From a bacterium (GTDB lineage Bacteria > Fidelibacterota > Marinisomatia > Marinisomatales > TCS55): a stretch of 64,000 nucleotides of DNA. The notes under the pieces were generated by a model, which had not been told where the DNA came from, ran no database searches, and saw only the letters and a program-made list of their open reading frames with translations. Location of the stretch: the NCBI GenBank assembly GCA_004321715.1, contig SGYN01000004.1:1-64000 (forward strand), in the 5' to 3' direction. The position numbers were made by a program, and so were the translations under genes. This document shows positions 1 through 9,405 of this stretch, in pieces (position 1 is the first letter of the stretch; every line of letters starts with the position of its first letter).

Positions 1-1
1 G

Positions 2-3000
2 AGTTTTGATGGAGCAAATGATTATGTGAACATAGGAAATGCAACTGCACTAAAAATTGCAGGTGATGTTTCTGTTTCAGCATGGGTAAGAATTAATGAT
101 TTTGATAATACACATGCTACTGTTTTTAGTATGCATGATAGTTTTAATGGATATTCCATTCGAAAAGAGAGTACGGAAAATAAATTATCTTTTATTGTTG
201 GTGATGGTACAGATAGAGTTCGCGTAACCACTGGAACGCTTTCAACAAATACTTGGTATCATATTGTCGGTGTAAATGATGGAACAGATAGCAAAATTTA
301 TGTGAATGGAGCTCTCGTAAATACAGCCGCGCAAAGTAATCCTGCAGCTTCCTCAGGAGAATTCTTAATTGGCGCTCACTTTTCAAGTTTAACAGGTAAT
401 AATAATCGTTGGTGGGATGGAAATATTGATGAAATTGCTGTATGGAATGATGAATTAACTGCGAGTGAAGTAAGTACTATTTATAATTTTGGTGGTGGAA
501 TTGACATATCAGTAAATTCTAGTTCGTATGCGTCTGCAAGCAATTTACAAGGATATTGGAATTTTAATGCTGGATCTGGTAGTAGTGTTGCAGATCAATC
601 TACAAATAGCAACAATGGTACGGTAACTAGTGCAGCATTTAGTAGTGATAATAATCTGTCTATCTTTGGTTTCCATAATGTAACGCTAAATGATCAGTTA
701 GCGCCAAGCATTACATCGGTTTCTGCGAGTACAGCTAATGGAAGTTATAATGCAGGAGATGTAATAGCTGTAACAGTGGAGTTTAGTGAAAATATTACAG
801 TATCTGGCACTCCTCAACTAACATTAGAAACCGGTACAACAGATGGAGTTGCTAGCTATAATAGCGGTTCTGGAACAAGTACATTAACATTTAATTATAC
901 CGTTGGAAATTCGGAAAATACAGATGATTTGGGTTATGCTAGCACTAGCGCACTGGCATTAAATAGTGGAACTATTGCAGATGCTGCTTCCAATAATGCA
1001 ACTCTCACACTCCCAACTCCTGGAGCTTCGAATTCTTTAAAAAATAATAAAGCTTTGTTTGTAGATAATGTTGCCCCAACTATGTTAACAGTAACGGAAG
1101 GAGCGAATGTTTCTGCTGTTGCTAATGATATTGATCACCAAAGTAATGCTGCAAGTCTTGTTATTTCCTGGACAGCATCAGATACCGGATCTGGTATCTC
1201 TTTATATGAGTATGCCTTAGGCGCCACATCTGGCGGCACTGAAACCGTTTCATGGACTGCTAATGGGACTTCATTATCCGATACATTAACATTTTCTGGA
1301 CAGTCTTTATTAACAGAAACTACTACATATTATCTGAGTGTTCGAGCTACAGATGCAGCTGGTAATGTATCAACAGTATCTACTGGAGATGGTATGTATA
1401 TAGATTTAACTAATCCTGTTGCCGGTACGGTTATAGATGGTACAACGGCTGATATTAGCTATACTCCCTCTAGTAGCACTTTAACATTTACCTGGTCTGA
1501 CTTTTCTGATGGGCAGAGTGGTATTGAATATTATAATGCTTCTATTGAAGATGATGATGGAAATAGTGTGGTTGCTGTAACGAATGTGGGTACAGTCACG
1601 ACATGGACTGTTAATAATCTTTCATTAGTTAATGCGAAAACCTATGAAGGTGTAATACAGGCAGTAGATTATGCTGGAAATGTATCAACGGAAGTTTCTT
1701 CCAGTGTTATTGTGGATACCGATGGACCAGTTTCTGGGCAAGTTTATGATGGTGGAGGTAATGATATTGAATGGATAAATAGTACAACCTCTTCAGCATT
1801 ATATTGGACTGGTTTTAGTGATTCTTTAAGTGGAATTGATCATTTTGAGTATGCAATTGGAACCTCTCTAGGTGGTTCACAAGCTGCTTCATGGACAAAT
1901 GCATTGAGCAGGGATAGTAGCGCTTCCGTTACCGGTATGTCGCTTACTCATTTAACGCAGTATTATTCTTCTGTTCGAGCTGTTGATAGTGTTGGAAATG
2001 TTTCTACAGCTGCCATTAGTAATGGATTTACTGTAGATACAGATGTACCAACTGTAAGTTACGTACGTGAGGGGGAGACGGGTGAATTAGATATTCAAAA
2101 TGTTGATTCGTTGATATCTGCTCGTTGGTTGGGAGCAGATATTTCTACAGGATCCGGTGTAGACTTTTATGAAGTAGCGTTAGGTACTAGCGTAGGTGAT
2201 TCCAGTACCGTGGATTGGTTTATGCAAGATCATCCGGATACATTGGAAGATATTGATGATTTAGATTTATCAGATGCAACCACATACTATGTATCTGTAC
2301 GTGTGACAGATGTAGCCGGAAATCGTTCTGCATCCGCCTCAAGCGATGGCATATTAATTGATTTGTCTGTACCCTTATTAGGATCGGTGAATGATGGTGA
2401 TAGTGTGGATATTGCTTTTACACCTTCGGATAGCTCGATTACTGCAAATTGGTATGGGTTTATAGATTCGGTTAGTAGTATTGCCAGTTATGAAGTAGCG
2501 ATTGGTGATGGAACAGATGAAGATAATATTGCTGCTTGGGTGAACGTAGATACAAATAGAACCCATACATTTACCAATGTAGATTTGACGAATGCGACAG
2601 AATACTATGTTCATGTACGTGCAACAGACTTAGCAGGTAATACTTCGGATGATGCTATGAGTAATGGTGTAATTGTTGATACAAGTCCACCAGTAGCGGG
2701 ATCCGTATATGATGGGCTTAATTTGGTTGATGAATACTGGACAAATACACAGGAAATGTTAGATTTATCTTGGGAAGATTTTGCAGATTCTCTCGTTGGT
2801 ATTGCGTCTTATGAGTATGCAATTGGTACGGCTTCTGGTGATACAAACATTGTTGGTTGGACAAATGTTGGTTTGGATACTTCTGTATCTGATACTGGAT
2901 TAGCTCTGTTGCATGGATATACCTATTATGGTTCTGTCCGCGCAATCGATGTATTTGGTCATATTTCTGCTGCGGGGATTAGCGATGGTATCCGTGTGGA

Positions 3001-5398
3001 TACCTATAATCCAACTGTTGGTGTTCCAAAAGAAGGTGGAATGGAAGATTTAGATTATCAAGGACCTTCAGATACTTTAGCTATTTATTGGGTTGGTCAA
3101 GATCCGTTTGCTAGAGAACTTTCACACTACGAATATGGTTTAGGTACATCCTTAGGTGCTCTAGATGAGATAAATTGGACGGATAATGGAGCGCAATCGT
3201 TCGTTGTAATACCAAACTTTGATTTGCAACATGAAGTTACATATTACTCCAGTGTTCGTGCATACGATATGGCTGGCAACATGTCTAATACTGTATTAGG
3301 TGATGGAATTATGGCAGACCTTTACCCACCAACAGTAGGTTGGGTGGTAGATGGATTAGATGAGGATGAGTCTTATACACCATCTGATTCAACTATTGAA
3401 GCGAATTGGGATGGCTTTATTGATACTTCCAGTAATATACATCATTATGAATATGCTGTGGGTACTACAGCAGGTGAAATCAATGTTACGGATGGTTGGC
3501 TTTCTGTGGATACGAATCTCTTTGTTATTGCGGAATTAGATCTGATTGAAGAACAATCCTATTTTGTTTCTGTCCGTGCTCTAGATAGTGCTCTAAATAT
3601 TTCTGCTGTGGTTACTACGGATGGTATTATTACAGATTTTACAGCTCCTCTAGGTAATATGGTGAATGATGGACAAGAAGCGGATATAGACCGTCAAAAT
3701 TATGCCGATCATTATGTTGCGAACTGGGATGCATTTGTGGAGACAGGATCGGGATTATTTACTTATGAATACGCCTTATATAATAATGATTTAAATGAAT
3801 ATGTAACCGATTGGATTTCAACAGGGGAAACCTCAGTAGATATTCGGGGATTAGAACTCACGGAAAACGAAACATATAGCTTGCATGTCATTGGTATTGA
3901 TAACGTGCACAATGAAAGCGAAATTTTAATGAGCAATGGTTGCATGGTTGATCTTTCTGCTCCAGCTGTTCCAGCGAACTATGTTGGTTGGTTTAGTCAG
4001 GAACGGATTTACTTAGAATGGTCACCAAATCAAGAGATTGATGTGGATTATTACTCTATATATGGTGGTACAGAACCAAACCCCACTACATTATTATTGA
4101 CCACACAGGACACAACGGCGGAAGCGTTTATGGCTGGTTTTTCTGATACATCATTATATTATCTATGTATGACTGCTACAGATATACCGGGAAATGAGAG
4201 TAACCATACTGAGCAGATCACAGGTATTCCTCAGTTAGCAGTAGTTACACGAATTTCACCAGACCCAGTGAATTTCTATTTAGCAGATGAAAGAGAATTA
4301 TATATTCACATGTCGCAACCATTATCTGATCATGGAAGCGTACAAGCATCTAGTCTTGTGTTTGACGAAATGTATGTAACTACTACATATTCAGCAGAAG
4401 ATACAGCCATAGTAATTAACTTTAATCAAGAATATGCATCTTTAGATACTATTGCACTTACACTATTTGGTATTGAGGATTGGTCTGCGACATCAGCTCT
4501 AGATAAGAATTTACAATTTACTACCTATTTGCTTGGAGATTATGATCATAATCTGGTGATAGATGCTGCGGATTTGGGCAGTTTTATGATGGGTTGGCAA
4601 AACAATGATTATCAATATGAATTAGGACCTGCTGTTGGAGATGCACCGCATCTTGTTCCTGCGTTAGATAGTATTTATGATTTAGAAGATGTGATGGCAT
4701 TTGTTCAAATGTGGTACAATCGACATCAACAGTCTACCTTGGCAATGAATATTGTGGATGATCAAGTAGGTGATATATTGGAATTATATCAAGAAAACAG
4801 ATCGCTTGTGATGTCATTACCCGAAGGTGCTATTTCTGGACAAGTTTACATTCAATATCCACCAGCAAGTAAACAATTAACCACGGCAGATGATATTACT
4901 TCTGAACAGCGAATAGTTCTAAGCAGTTTGGATGAAGTTTCTGGTGAAATACTAGTAGAATGGGCAGACGTATCGGAACACGGTATGCAAGTAGTCTCTT
5001 TTGATGCACAGTCGCTTGATCGTAGTGATGCTAATGTTCGTGTTTATTATAGAATATATGGAGAGAATCAACAAGTAATCAGTAGTGGTTCTCATCAGAT
5101 GAAAATCAAAGCAATTCCGGATGAATATGCATTGCATCATAATTATCCAAATCCATTTAACCCAACAACAACGATTTTATATGATGTTCCGCAAGAAGGC
5201 TACGTTAGTCTCGTTATCTATGATTTAATGGGTAGAGAAATAACCAAATTGATGAATGGTGCAATGGATGCTGGCTATTATTCGATGCAGTGGAATGGAA
5301 AAAATTCGTTTGGTTCCACAGTAAGTGCTGGGGTTTATTTCTATCAAATCCAGATAAATGGTTTTGTGCAAACAAAGAAAATGTTATTATTGAAATAA
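2..5398 (+). CDS. Giant T9SS-secreted surface protein (LamG, nine FN3-like repeats, dockerin-like segment, sorting domain), 5' partial
   Basis: The reading frame is open to the window edge. The residues before the track's GTG at 26 (SFDGANDYV) are the normal first strand of a LamG/concanavalin domain, so the true start lies upstream. Seen, in track numbering: LamG to about 180; an Ig-like adhesion domain about 225-350; nine repeats of about 105 residues from 350 to 1320, each with an ExAxG core, a (Y)xSVRAxDxAGN segment and a DGxxxD junction; one FN3-like unit; a dockerin-like segment near 1505-1575 with one good calcium loop (DYDHNLVIDAADL) and a degenerate second; and a C-terminal sorting domain from about 1700 (NYPNPFNPTT). 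The family role is cell-surface adhesion or carbohydrate contact after T9SS export. The exact ligand cannot be told. It is the first of seven secreted-protein genes in a row on this strand. Confidence 0.85.
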   Translation, partial: SFDGANDYVNIGNATALKIAGDVSVSAWVRINDFDNTHATVFSMHDSFNGYSIRKESTENKLSFIVGDGTDRVRVTTGTLSTNTWYHIVGVNDGTDSKIYVNGALVNTAAQSNPAASSGEFLIGAHFSSLTGNNNRWWDGNIDEIAVWNDELTASEVSTIYNFGGGIDISVNSSSYASASNLQGYWNFNAGSGSSVADQSTNSNNGTVTSAAFSSDNNLSIFGFHNVTLNDQLAPSITSVSASTANGSYNAGDVIAVTVEFSENITVSGTPQLTLETGTTDGVASYNSGSGTSTLTFNYTVGNSENTDDLGYASTSALALNSGTIADAASNNATLTLPTPGASNSLKNNKALFVDNVAPTMLTVTEGANVSAVANDIDHQSNAASLVISWTASDTGSGISLYEYALGATSGGTETVSWTANGTSLSDTLTFSGQSLLTETTTYYLSVRATDAAGNVSTVSTGDGMYIDLTNPVAGTVIDGTTADISYTPSSSTLTFTWSDFSDGQSGIEYYNASIEDDDGNSVVAVTNVGTVTTWTVNNLSLVNAKTYEGVIQAVDYAGNVSTEVSSSVIVDTDGPVSGQVYDGGGNDIEWINSTTSSALYWTGFSDSLSGIDHFEYAIGTSLGGSQAASWTNALSRDSSASVTGMSLTHLTQYYSSVRAVDSVGNVSTAAISNGFTVDTDVPTVSYVREGETGELDIQNVDSLISARWLGADISTGSGVDFYEVALGTSVGDSSTVDWFMQDHPDTLEDIDDLDLSDATTYYVSVRVTDVAGNRSASASSDGILIDLSVPLLGSVNDGDSVDIAFTPSDSSITANWYGFIDSVSSIASYEVAIGDGTDEDNIAAWVNVDTNRTHTFTNVDLTNATEYYVHVRATDLAGNTSDDAMSNGVIVDTSPPVAGSVYDGLNLVDEYWTNTQEMLDLSWEDFADSLVGIASYEYAIGTASGDTNIVGWTNVGLDTSVSDTGLALLHGYTYYGSVRAIDVFGHISAAGISDGIRVDTYNPTVGVPKEGGMEDLDYQGPSDTLAIYWVGQDPFARELSHYEYGLGTSLGALDEINWTDNGAQSFVVIPNFDLQHEVTYYSSVRAYDMAGNMSNTVLGDGIMADLYPPTVGWVVDGLDEDESYTPSDSTIEANWDGFIDTSSNIHHYEYAVGTTAGEINVTDGWLSVDTNLFVIAELDLIEEQSYFVSVRALDSALNISAVVTTDGIITDFTAPLGNMVNDGQEADIDRQNYADHYVANWDAFVETGSGLFTYEYALYNNDLNEYVTDWISTGETSVDIRGLELTENETYSLHVIGIDNVHNESEILMSNGCMVDLSAPAVPANYVGWFSQERIYLEWSPNQEIDVDYYSIYGGTEPNPTTLLLTTQDTTAEAFMAGFSDTSLYYLCMTATDIPGNESNHTEQITGIPQLAVVTRISPDPVNFYLADERELYIHMSQPLSDHGSVQASSLVFDEMYVTTTYSAEDTAIVINFNQEYASLDTIALTLFGIEDWSATSALDKNLQFTTYLLGDYDHNLVIDAADLGSFMMGWQNNDYQYELGPAVGDAPHLVPALDSIYDLEDVMAFVQMWYNRHQQSTLAMNIVDDQVGDILELYQENRSLVMSLPEGAISGQVYIQYPPASKQLTTADDITSEQRIVLSSLDEVSGEILVEWADVSEHGMQVVSFDAQSLDRSDANVRVYYRIYGENQQVISSGSHQMKIKAIPDEYALHHNYPNPFNPTTTILYDVPQEGYVSLVIYDLMGREITKLMNGAMDAGYYSMQWNGKNSFGSTVSAGVYFYQIQINGFVQTKKMLLLK
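1079..3993 (+). repeat. Nine tandem ~320-bp repeats encoding FN3-like modules
   Basis: Nine consecutive protein modules share the order: DG(xx)D junction, aromatic strand ending in (A/S)xxW, SG(I/V)xxYEYAxGT, W-T/S-x, (T)YYxSVRAxDxAGN and SxGxxVD. At DNA level they have diverged, so this is an old intragenic amplification and not a recent perfect repeat. Confidence 0.8.
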
Positions 5399-5429
5399 CA
5401 TTTATTCATTTTATATAGATCGTTATTTA

Positions 5430-6863
5430 ATGAAAACCAGAAGATGGATATTGTTTATCGTTGTTTCTTTTTCAACGCTTAACAGCGAAGTGTTTAATGG
5501 GTATACGTTATATACTCCCATGGGAAATAATCCGGTTACCTATCTTATCGATAATAATAATGCGATGATTCGTAGTTGGCCGCTTCCTGCTTCAGTTGCT
5601 AGTATTTCATATTTATTACCAGATAGTTCTCTTTTGGTACCATTAAGAGCGCCAACAAATAGTTGGAATCCGCAAGGACCGATGGGAGGCAGATTGGTAC
5701 GTTTTGACTGGGATGGAAATATTCGATGGGACTTTACGTATACGGACAGTGATTATATCCCTCATCATGATATTGAGCCCTTACCCAATGGCAATGTGCT
5801 TGTTATTTGTTTTGATCGTAAAACACAAGAAGAAGCGATTGCAGCAGGAAGAAGCAATATTAATGGTGAAATGTGGCCAGATAAAATTGTAGAAATTGAA
5901 CCAACGACTCCTAATGGTGGAGTAGTTGTATGGGAATGGAATATGTGGGACCATTTAATTCAAGACCAAAATCCTTCTGCGGATAATTATGGTGTCATTG
6001 CCGATCATCCAGAATTACTTGATATTAATTTAGGTAATGTTGGTGGCGGTGGACCTGGGGGAGGCAGTAGTGGTGATTGGAATCATGTAAATTGCGTATC
6101 CTATAATGCGGATCGAGATGAAATTGTAATATCTTCCCGTCATATGAATGAGTTTTATGTAATCGATCATAGTACCACTACGGAAGAAGCAGCGGGCCAT
6201 ACTGGTGGTAATTCTGGTAAAGGTGGAGATTTTTTATATCGATGGGGAAACCCTCAAAATTATGATCGAGGAAATGCACAAAGTCAACAACTGACGGCAC
6301 AGCATGGTGTAAATTGGATCAATCCTGGTTTTCCAGGAGCTGGAAACTTTATTTTATATAATAATGGAGGGAACAATAGCAATACTTCTTATGTGTATGA
6401 AATTGTTCCACCATTGGATGAAAATGGTGACTACATCATCAATGATAATCAGCCATTCGGACCATCTGCACCTGTTTGGTCACATAGTGGAGGGTTCTAT
6501 TCTCCAATGCAAAGCGGAGCATTCCGTTTGCCAAATGGAAATACAATTGTAACGGCTGCTCAATTTGGGTATGTATTTGAAGTAGAAATGGATGGTACCG
6601 TAGTATGGGAATATAATCAACCACAGGGTAGTATGATTGCCCGTGCGCAAAAATTTGCGATGCCATTTAATGGTGATCCAGGTCCTGCGTTTATGCTTGG
6701 GGATGCAAATTATGATAATGAATTAAATATTTATGATATCACATTTATTGTGGATGTTTCTTTGGGAATAAATGAGGCGAATCCTCCTAGTGATTATAAC
6801 CAAGATGGTTCTGTCAATTTTAGTGATATTTCTAGTCTAATCAATTTTATCATGTTTAACTAA
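5430..6863 (+). CDS. Arylsulfotransferase-family secreted beta-propeller with C-terminal dockerin
   Basis: The 477-residue protein has an N-terminal signal peptide and an arylsulfotransferase (ASST)-type propeller. The family signatures are visible: HHDIEPLPNGNVL near residue 112, VWEWNMWDHLIQD near 168, WNHVNCVSYN near 215 and a FLYRWGNP strand. ASST enzymes move sulfate from one phenolic ester to another. Many secreted members of the wider family have no tested activity, so the substrate is unknown. A glycine-rich insert (GGGGPGGGSSG) sits near residue 208. The last 60 residues form a dockerin-like pair of calcium loops (DANYDNELNIYDI and DYNQDGSVNFSDI), and there is no sorting domain. It lies 31 bp after the preceding gene and 18 bp before a paralogue, with no clear Shine-Dalgarno. 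Confidence 0.75.
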   Translation: MKTRRWILFIVVSFSTLNSEVFNGYTLYTPMGNNPVTYLIDNNNAMIRSWPLPASVASISYLLPDSSLLVPLRAPTNSWNPQGPMGGRLVRFDWDGNIRWDFTYTDSDYIPHHDIEPLPNGNVLVICFDRKTQEEAIAAGRSNINGEMWPDKIVEIEPTTPNGGVVVWEWNMWDHLIQDQNPSADNYGVIADHPELLDINLGNVGGGGPGGGSSGDWNHVNCVSYNADRDEIVISSRHMNEFYVIDHSTTTEEAAGHTGGNSGKGGDFLYRWGNPQNYDRGNAQSQQLTAQHGVNWINPGFPGAGNFILYNNGGNNSNTSYVYEIVPPLDENGDYIINDNQPFGPSAPVWSHSGGFYSPMQSGAFRLPNGNTIVTAAQFGYVFEVEMDGTVVWEYNQPQGSMIARAQKFAMPFNGDPGPAFMLGDANYDNELNIYDITFIVDVSLGINEANPPSDYNQDGSVNFSDISSLINFIMFN

Positions 6864-6881
6864 TATAAGGTATCGATTACT

Positions 6882-9380
6882 ATGAAAAAAATATTCAGTA
6901 TGCTCTTAATTATGTTTCTCTCTACCACGGTATTTTCACAAGGAAGAACAATCGGTACGCTGTTATTAGATCCGGAAAATCATCCAGCGACACCTGGCTA
7001 TAAATTAATGTATATGCATAGTCAACCGAATGTGTATTTGATTGATAATTGGGGTGAAGTCGTAAATGTATGGAGGGATACATTGTTATTCCCAGGAAAT
7101 GCAGCTTTCTTAACAGAAGATGGCAAGTTATTTAAAACAGCATCTCGAGGAAGAAATGCGAATCCTAATTTTCAAGCAGGTGGATCAGGCGATTTTCTTC
7201 AAATACGAGATTGGGATAATACCTTACTGTGGAATTATGAATATTCTAATGAAAGTGTACGAATGCATCATGATATGCGCCCAATGCCAAATGGGAATGC
7301 ATTGATTCTTGCATTTGAATCTATTAGTAGAGATAGTGCAATCGCTTTAGGTAGAGATACTACTATATTAGGTAACGTATTATGGATGGAACATATTATT
7401 GAAGTCGAGCCTGTTGGTCTTGATAGTGGAAATATTGTATGGGAGTGGCATGCCATTGATCATTTGATTCAAGATCATGATTCTACGAAAGCTAATTATG
7501 GAGTCGTTGCTGATCATCCGGGAAAAATTAATATTAATTATGATATGAACGCTAATCCGGACTGGGTGCATGCAAATGCTATTGATTATAATCCACATTT
7601 AGATCAAATCCTTATTTCTGCTCCTGGAATGGGTGAGGTGTGGATAATTGATCATAGCAATACTTCAGCTGCAACAGCCGATAGCGCTGGAGATTTAATG
7701 TATCGTTGGGGAAATCCTGCTGCATACAATCGGGGAACGCCTAACGATACCAAATTATTTTGGCAACACGACGCACATTGGGTTCGAGATAATGCACCAG
7801 ATTCTGGGAAAATCATGATATTTAATAATCGGTATGGTGGTAATTATTCTGCAATTGTATTAATTGATCCTCCAAAAAATGCAGATAGCACTTATGTATT
7901 AGCAGTCGATAGCACATTTTTACCTGTAGATTTTGACTCTATGTGGACAGCAACAAACCCTACTGATTTCTTTTCCAGTTTTATTTCTGGTTCGCAACAA
8001 CTTAGTAATGGAAATCTTTTAGTATGCAAAGGCGCAGCTGGAGAAGTATTTGAAGTAAATGCCAATAATGATACCCTATGGATGTGGATCAACCCTATTG
8101 CAAATGGAAATGTATTAATGCAAGGGGATACGGTACCTGTAAATCCAAATAATGGACGTAGTACAAATCTATTATTTCGAGCACATCATTATCATCCGGA
8201 CTTCGCAGGGTTTGTCAATAGAGATTTAAGCCCCATAGGTACCATTGAACGAACACGTCCTATTAATATTGTTATTAATGAGTTCGTCGCTTCAACGGAT
8301 TCTTGTTGCCAAGATCAAGCAGGAGAGTCGGAAGATTTTATTGAATTAATGAATATTGGTAACAATCGCGCTGTGCTTAGTGCGTTATTCTTTTCCGATG
8401 ATAAGGAGGAACCAACCAAGCATCGAATCGGTATTCGTAACAGAGGTATGGGTGCAAATGGCTTTATTGGACCGATGCGTCCCGTTTTATGGGCGGATAA
8501 GGATCTAGATCAGGGATTGAATCACCTTGATTTTAAATTAGACGCGGATGGGGAATTTATTGGTGCGTACCAAGTAAGTAGCTATTGGGATAATGATCCA
8601 CGCCTACTCGTATTGGATTCATTAACTTTTGCTGGACAGGAAAGCGATATTTCGTATGGTCGCTATCCAGATGGATCTAATACGTGGCAGTATATGATGC
8701 CTTCACCAGGATCATTCAATAGTAGTGCCGCTGAATTTTCCTTATTAGAACCCACGGATAATACACAAATAACCATTAATGAAAATAATGTTGACACAGG
8801 TGCTATTACCTTCTCTTGGGAAGATTCATGGAATTTTACTGATGATGAAATAGTTTATCATTTACAAGTTTTTAGTGCTGCGATTGGTGACCATGATTTG
8901 GATACAACAGGTACTTCTGCATTGGTTTCGTACGAAGAAATCATTGAACTCATGGAAGAAAATAATGTAACAACTGCCTACATTGACTGGACTGTATATG
9001 CGTTAAATGGTGCCGATACTTTGGAAGCAGACAATGCTCCATTTTCATTAATTGTTAATGGAGAAAATGCATTAAATACCCTTTCAGAAAAATTAATCCC
9101 TGTACAATATGCATTGCATCAAAACTATCCGAATCCATTTAATCCCATAACGACTTTACGGTATGATTTGCCGGATAATGGTATGGTAACTATCGCGATT
9201 TATGATATGCTTGGTAAAAAAGTCAGCACAATCGTTAATGAATCTCAGGATGCGGGATATAAGTCCATAGTTTGGAATGCAACCAATGATTATGGACATT
9301 CAGTCAGTGCTGGTATATATATTTATCAGATTACGACTAAAGGATTTGTGCAAACAAAAAAGATGATCCTGCTCAAGTAA
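6882..9380 (+). CDS. Arylsulfotransferase-family protein with lamin-tail domain and T9SS sorting domain
   Basis: This paralogue of the preceding gene has 832 residues. A signal peptide ends near FSQG. The ASST-type propeller spans about 20-450, with MHHDMRPMPNGNAL, VWEWHAIDHLIQDHD, WVHANAIDYNP and LMYRWGNP at matching places. A lamin-tail-like domain follows at about 460-600 (INEFVAS and EDFIELMNIG motifs), then an Ig/FN3-like stretch and the sorting domain from about 742 (NYPNPFNPITT). The propeller may act on sulfate esters or serve only as a scaffold; the sequence does not decide. The contrast with its neighbour, which ends in a dockerin, suggests duplication followed by domain swapping at the C-terminus. 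An AAGG lies about 13 bases upstream of the ATG. Confidence 0.77.
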   Translation: MKKIFSMLLIMFLSTTVFSQGRTIGTLLLDPENHPATPGYKLMYMHSQPNVYLIDNWGEVVNVWRDTLLFPGNAAFLTEDGKLFKTASRGRNANPNFQAGGSGDFLQIRDWDNTLLWNYEYSNESVRMHHDMRPMPNGNALILAFESISRDSAIALGRDTTILGNVLWMEHIIEVEPVGLDSGNIVWEWHAIDHLIQDHDSTKANYGVVADHPGKININYDMNANPDWVHANAIDYNPHLDQILISAPGMGEVWIIDHSNTSAATADSAGDLMYRWGNPAAYNRGTPNDTKLFWQHDAHWVRDNAPDSGKIMIFNNRYGGNYSAIVLIDPPKNADSTYVLAVDSTFLPVDFDSMWTATNPTDFFSSFISGSQQLSNGNLLVCKGAAGEVFEVNANNDTLWMWINPIANGNVLMQGDTVPVNPNNGRSTNLLFRAHHYHPDFAGFVNRDLSPIGTIERTRPINIVINEFVASTDSCCQDQAGESEDFIELMNIGNNRAVLSALFFSDDKEEPTKHRIGIRNRGMGANGFIGPMRPVLWADKDLDQGLNHLDFKLDADGEFIGAYQVSSYWDNDPRLLVLDSLTFAGQESDISYGRYPDGSNTWQYMMPSPGSFNSSAAEFSLLEPTDNTQITINENNVDTGAITFSWEDSWNFTDDEIVYHLQVFSAAIGDHDLDTTGTSALVSYEEIIELMEENNVTTAYIDWTVYALNGADTLEADNAPFSLIVNGENALNTLSEKLIPVQYALHQNYPNPFNPITTLRYDLPDNGMVTIAIYDMLGKKVSTIVNESQDAGYKSIVWNATNDYGHSVSAGIYIYQITTKGFVQTKKMILLK

Positions 9381-9405
9381 TTGTAGCAATATACGTTACG
9401 TATTT

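Noticed and set aside
26-28. GTG at 26 as the start of the first gene
   Set aside because: The in-frame residues before it complete a LamG first strand, so the gene begins outside the window.
1079-3993. Repeats as a CRISPR array
   Set aside because: The repeats are about 320 bp, diverged and in frame, encoding FN3-like modules.
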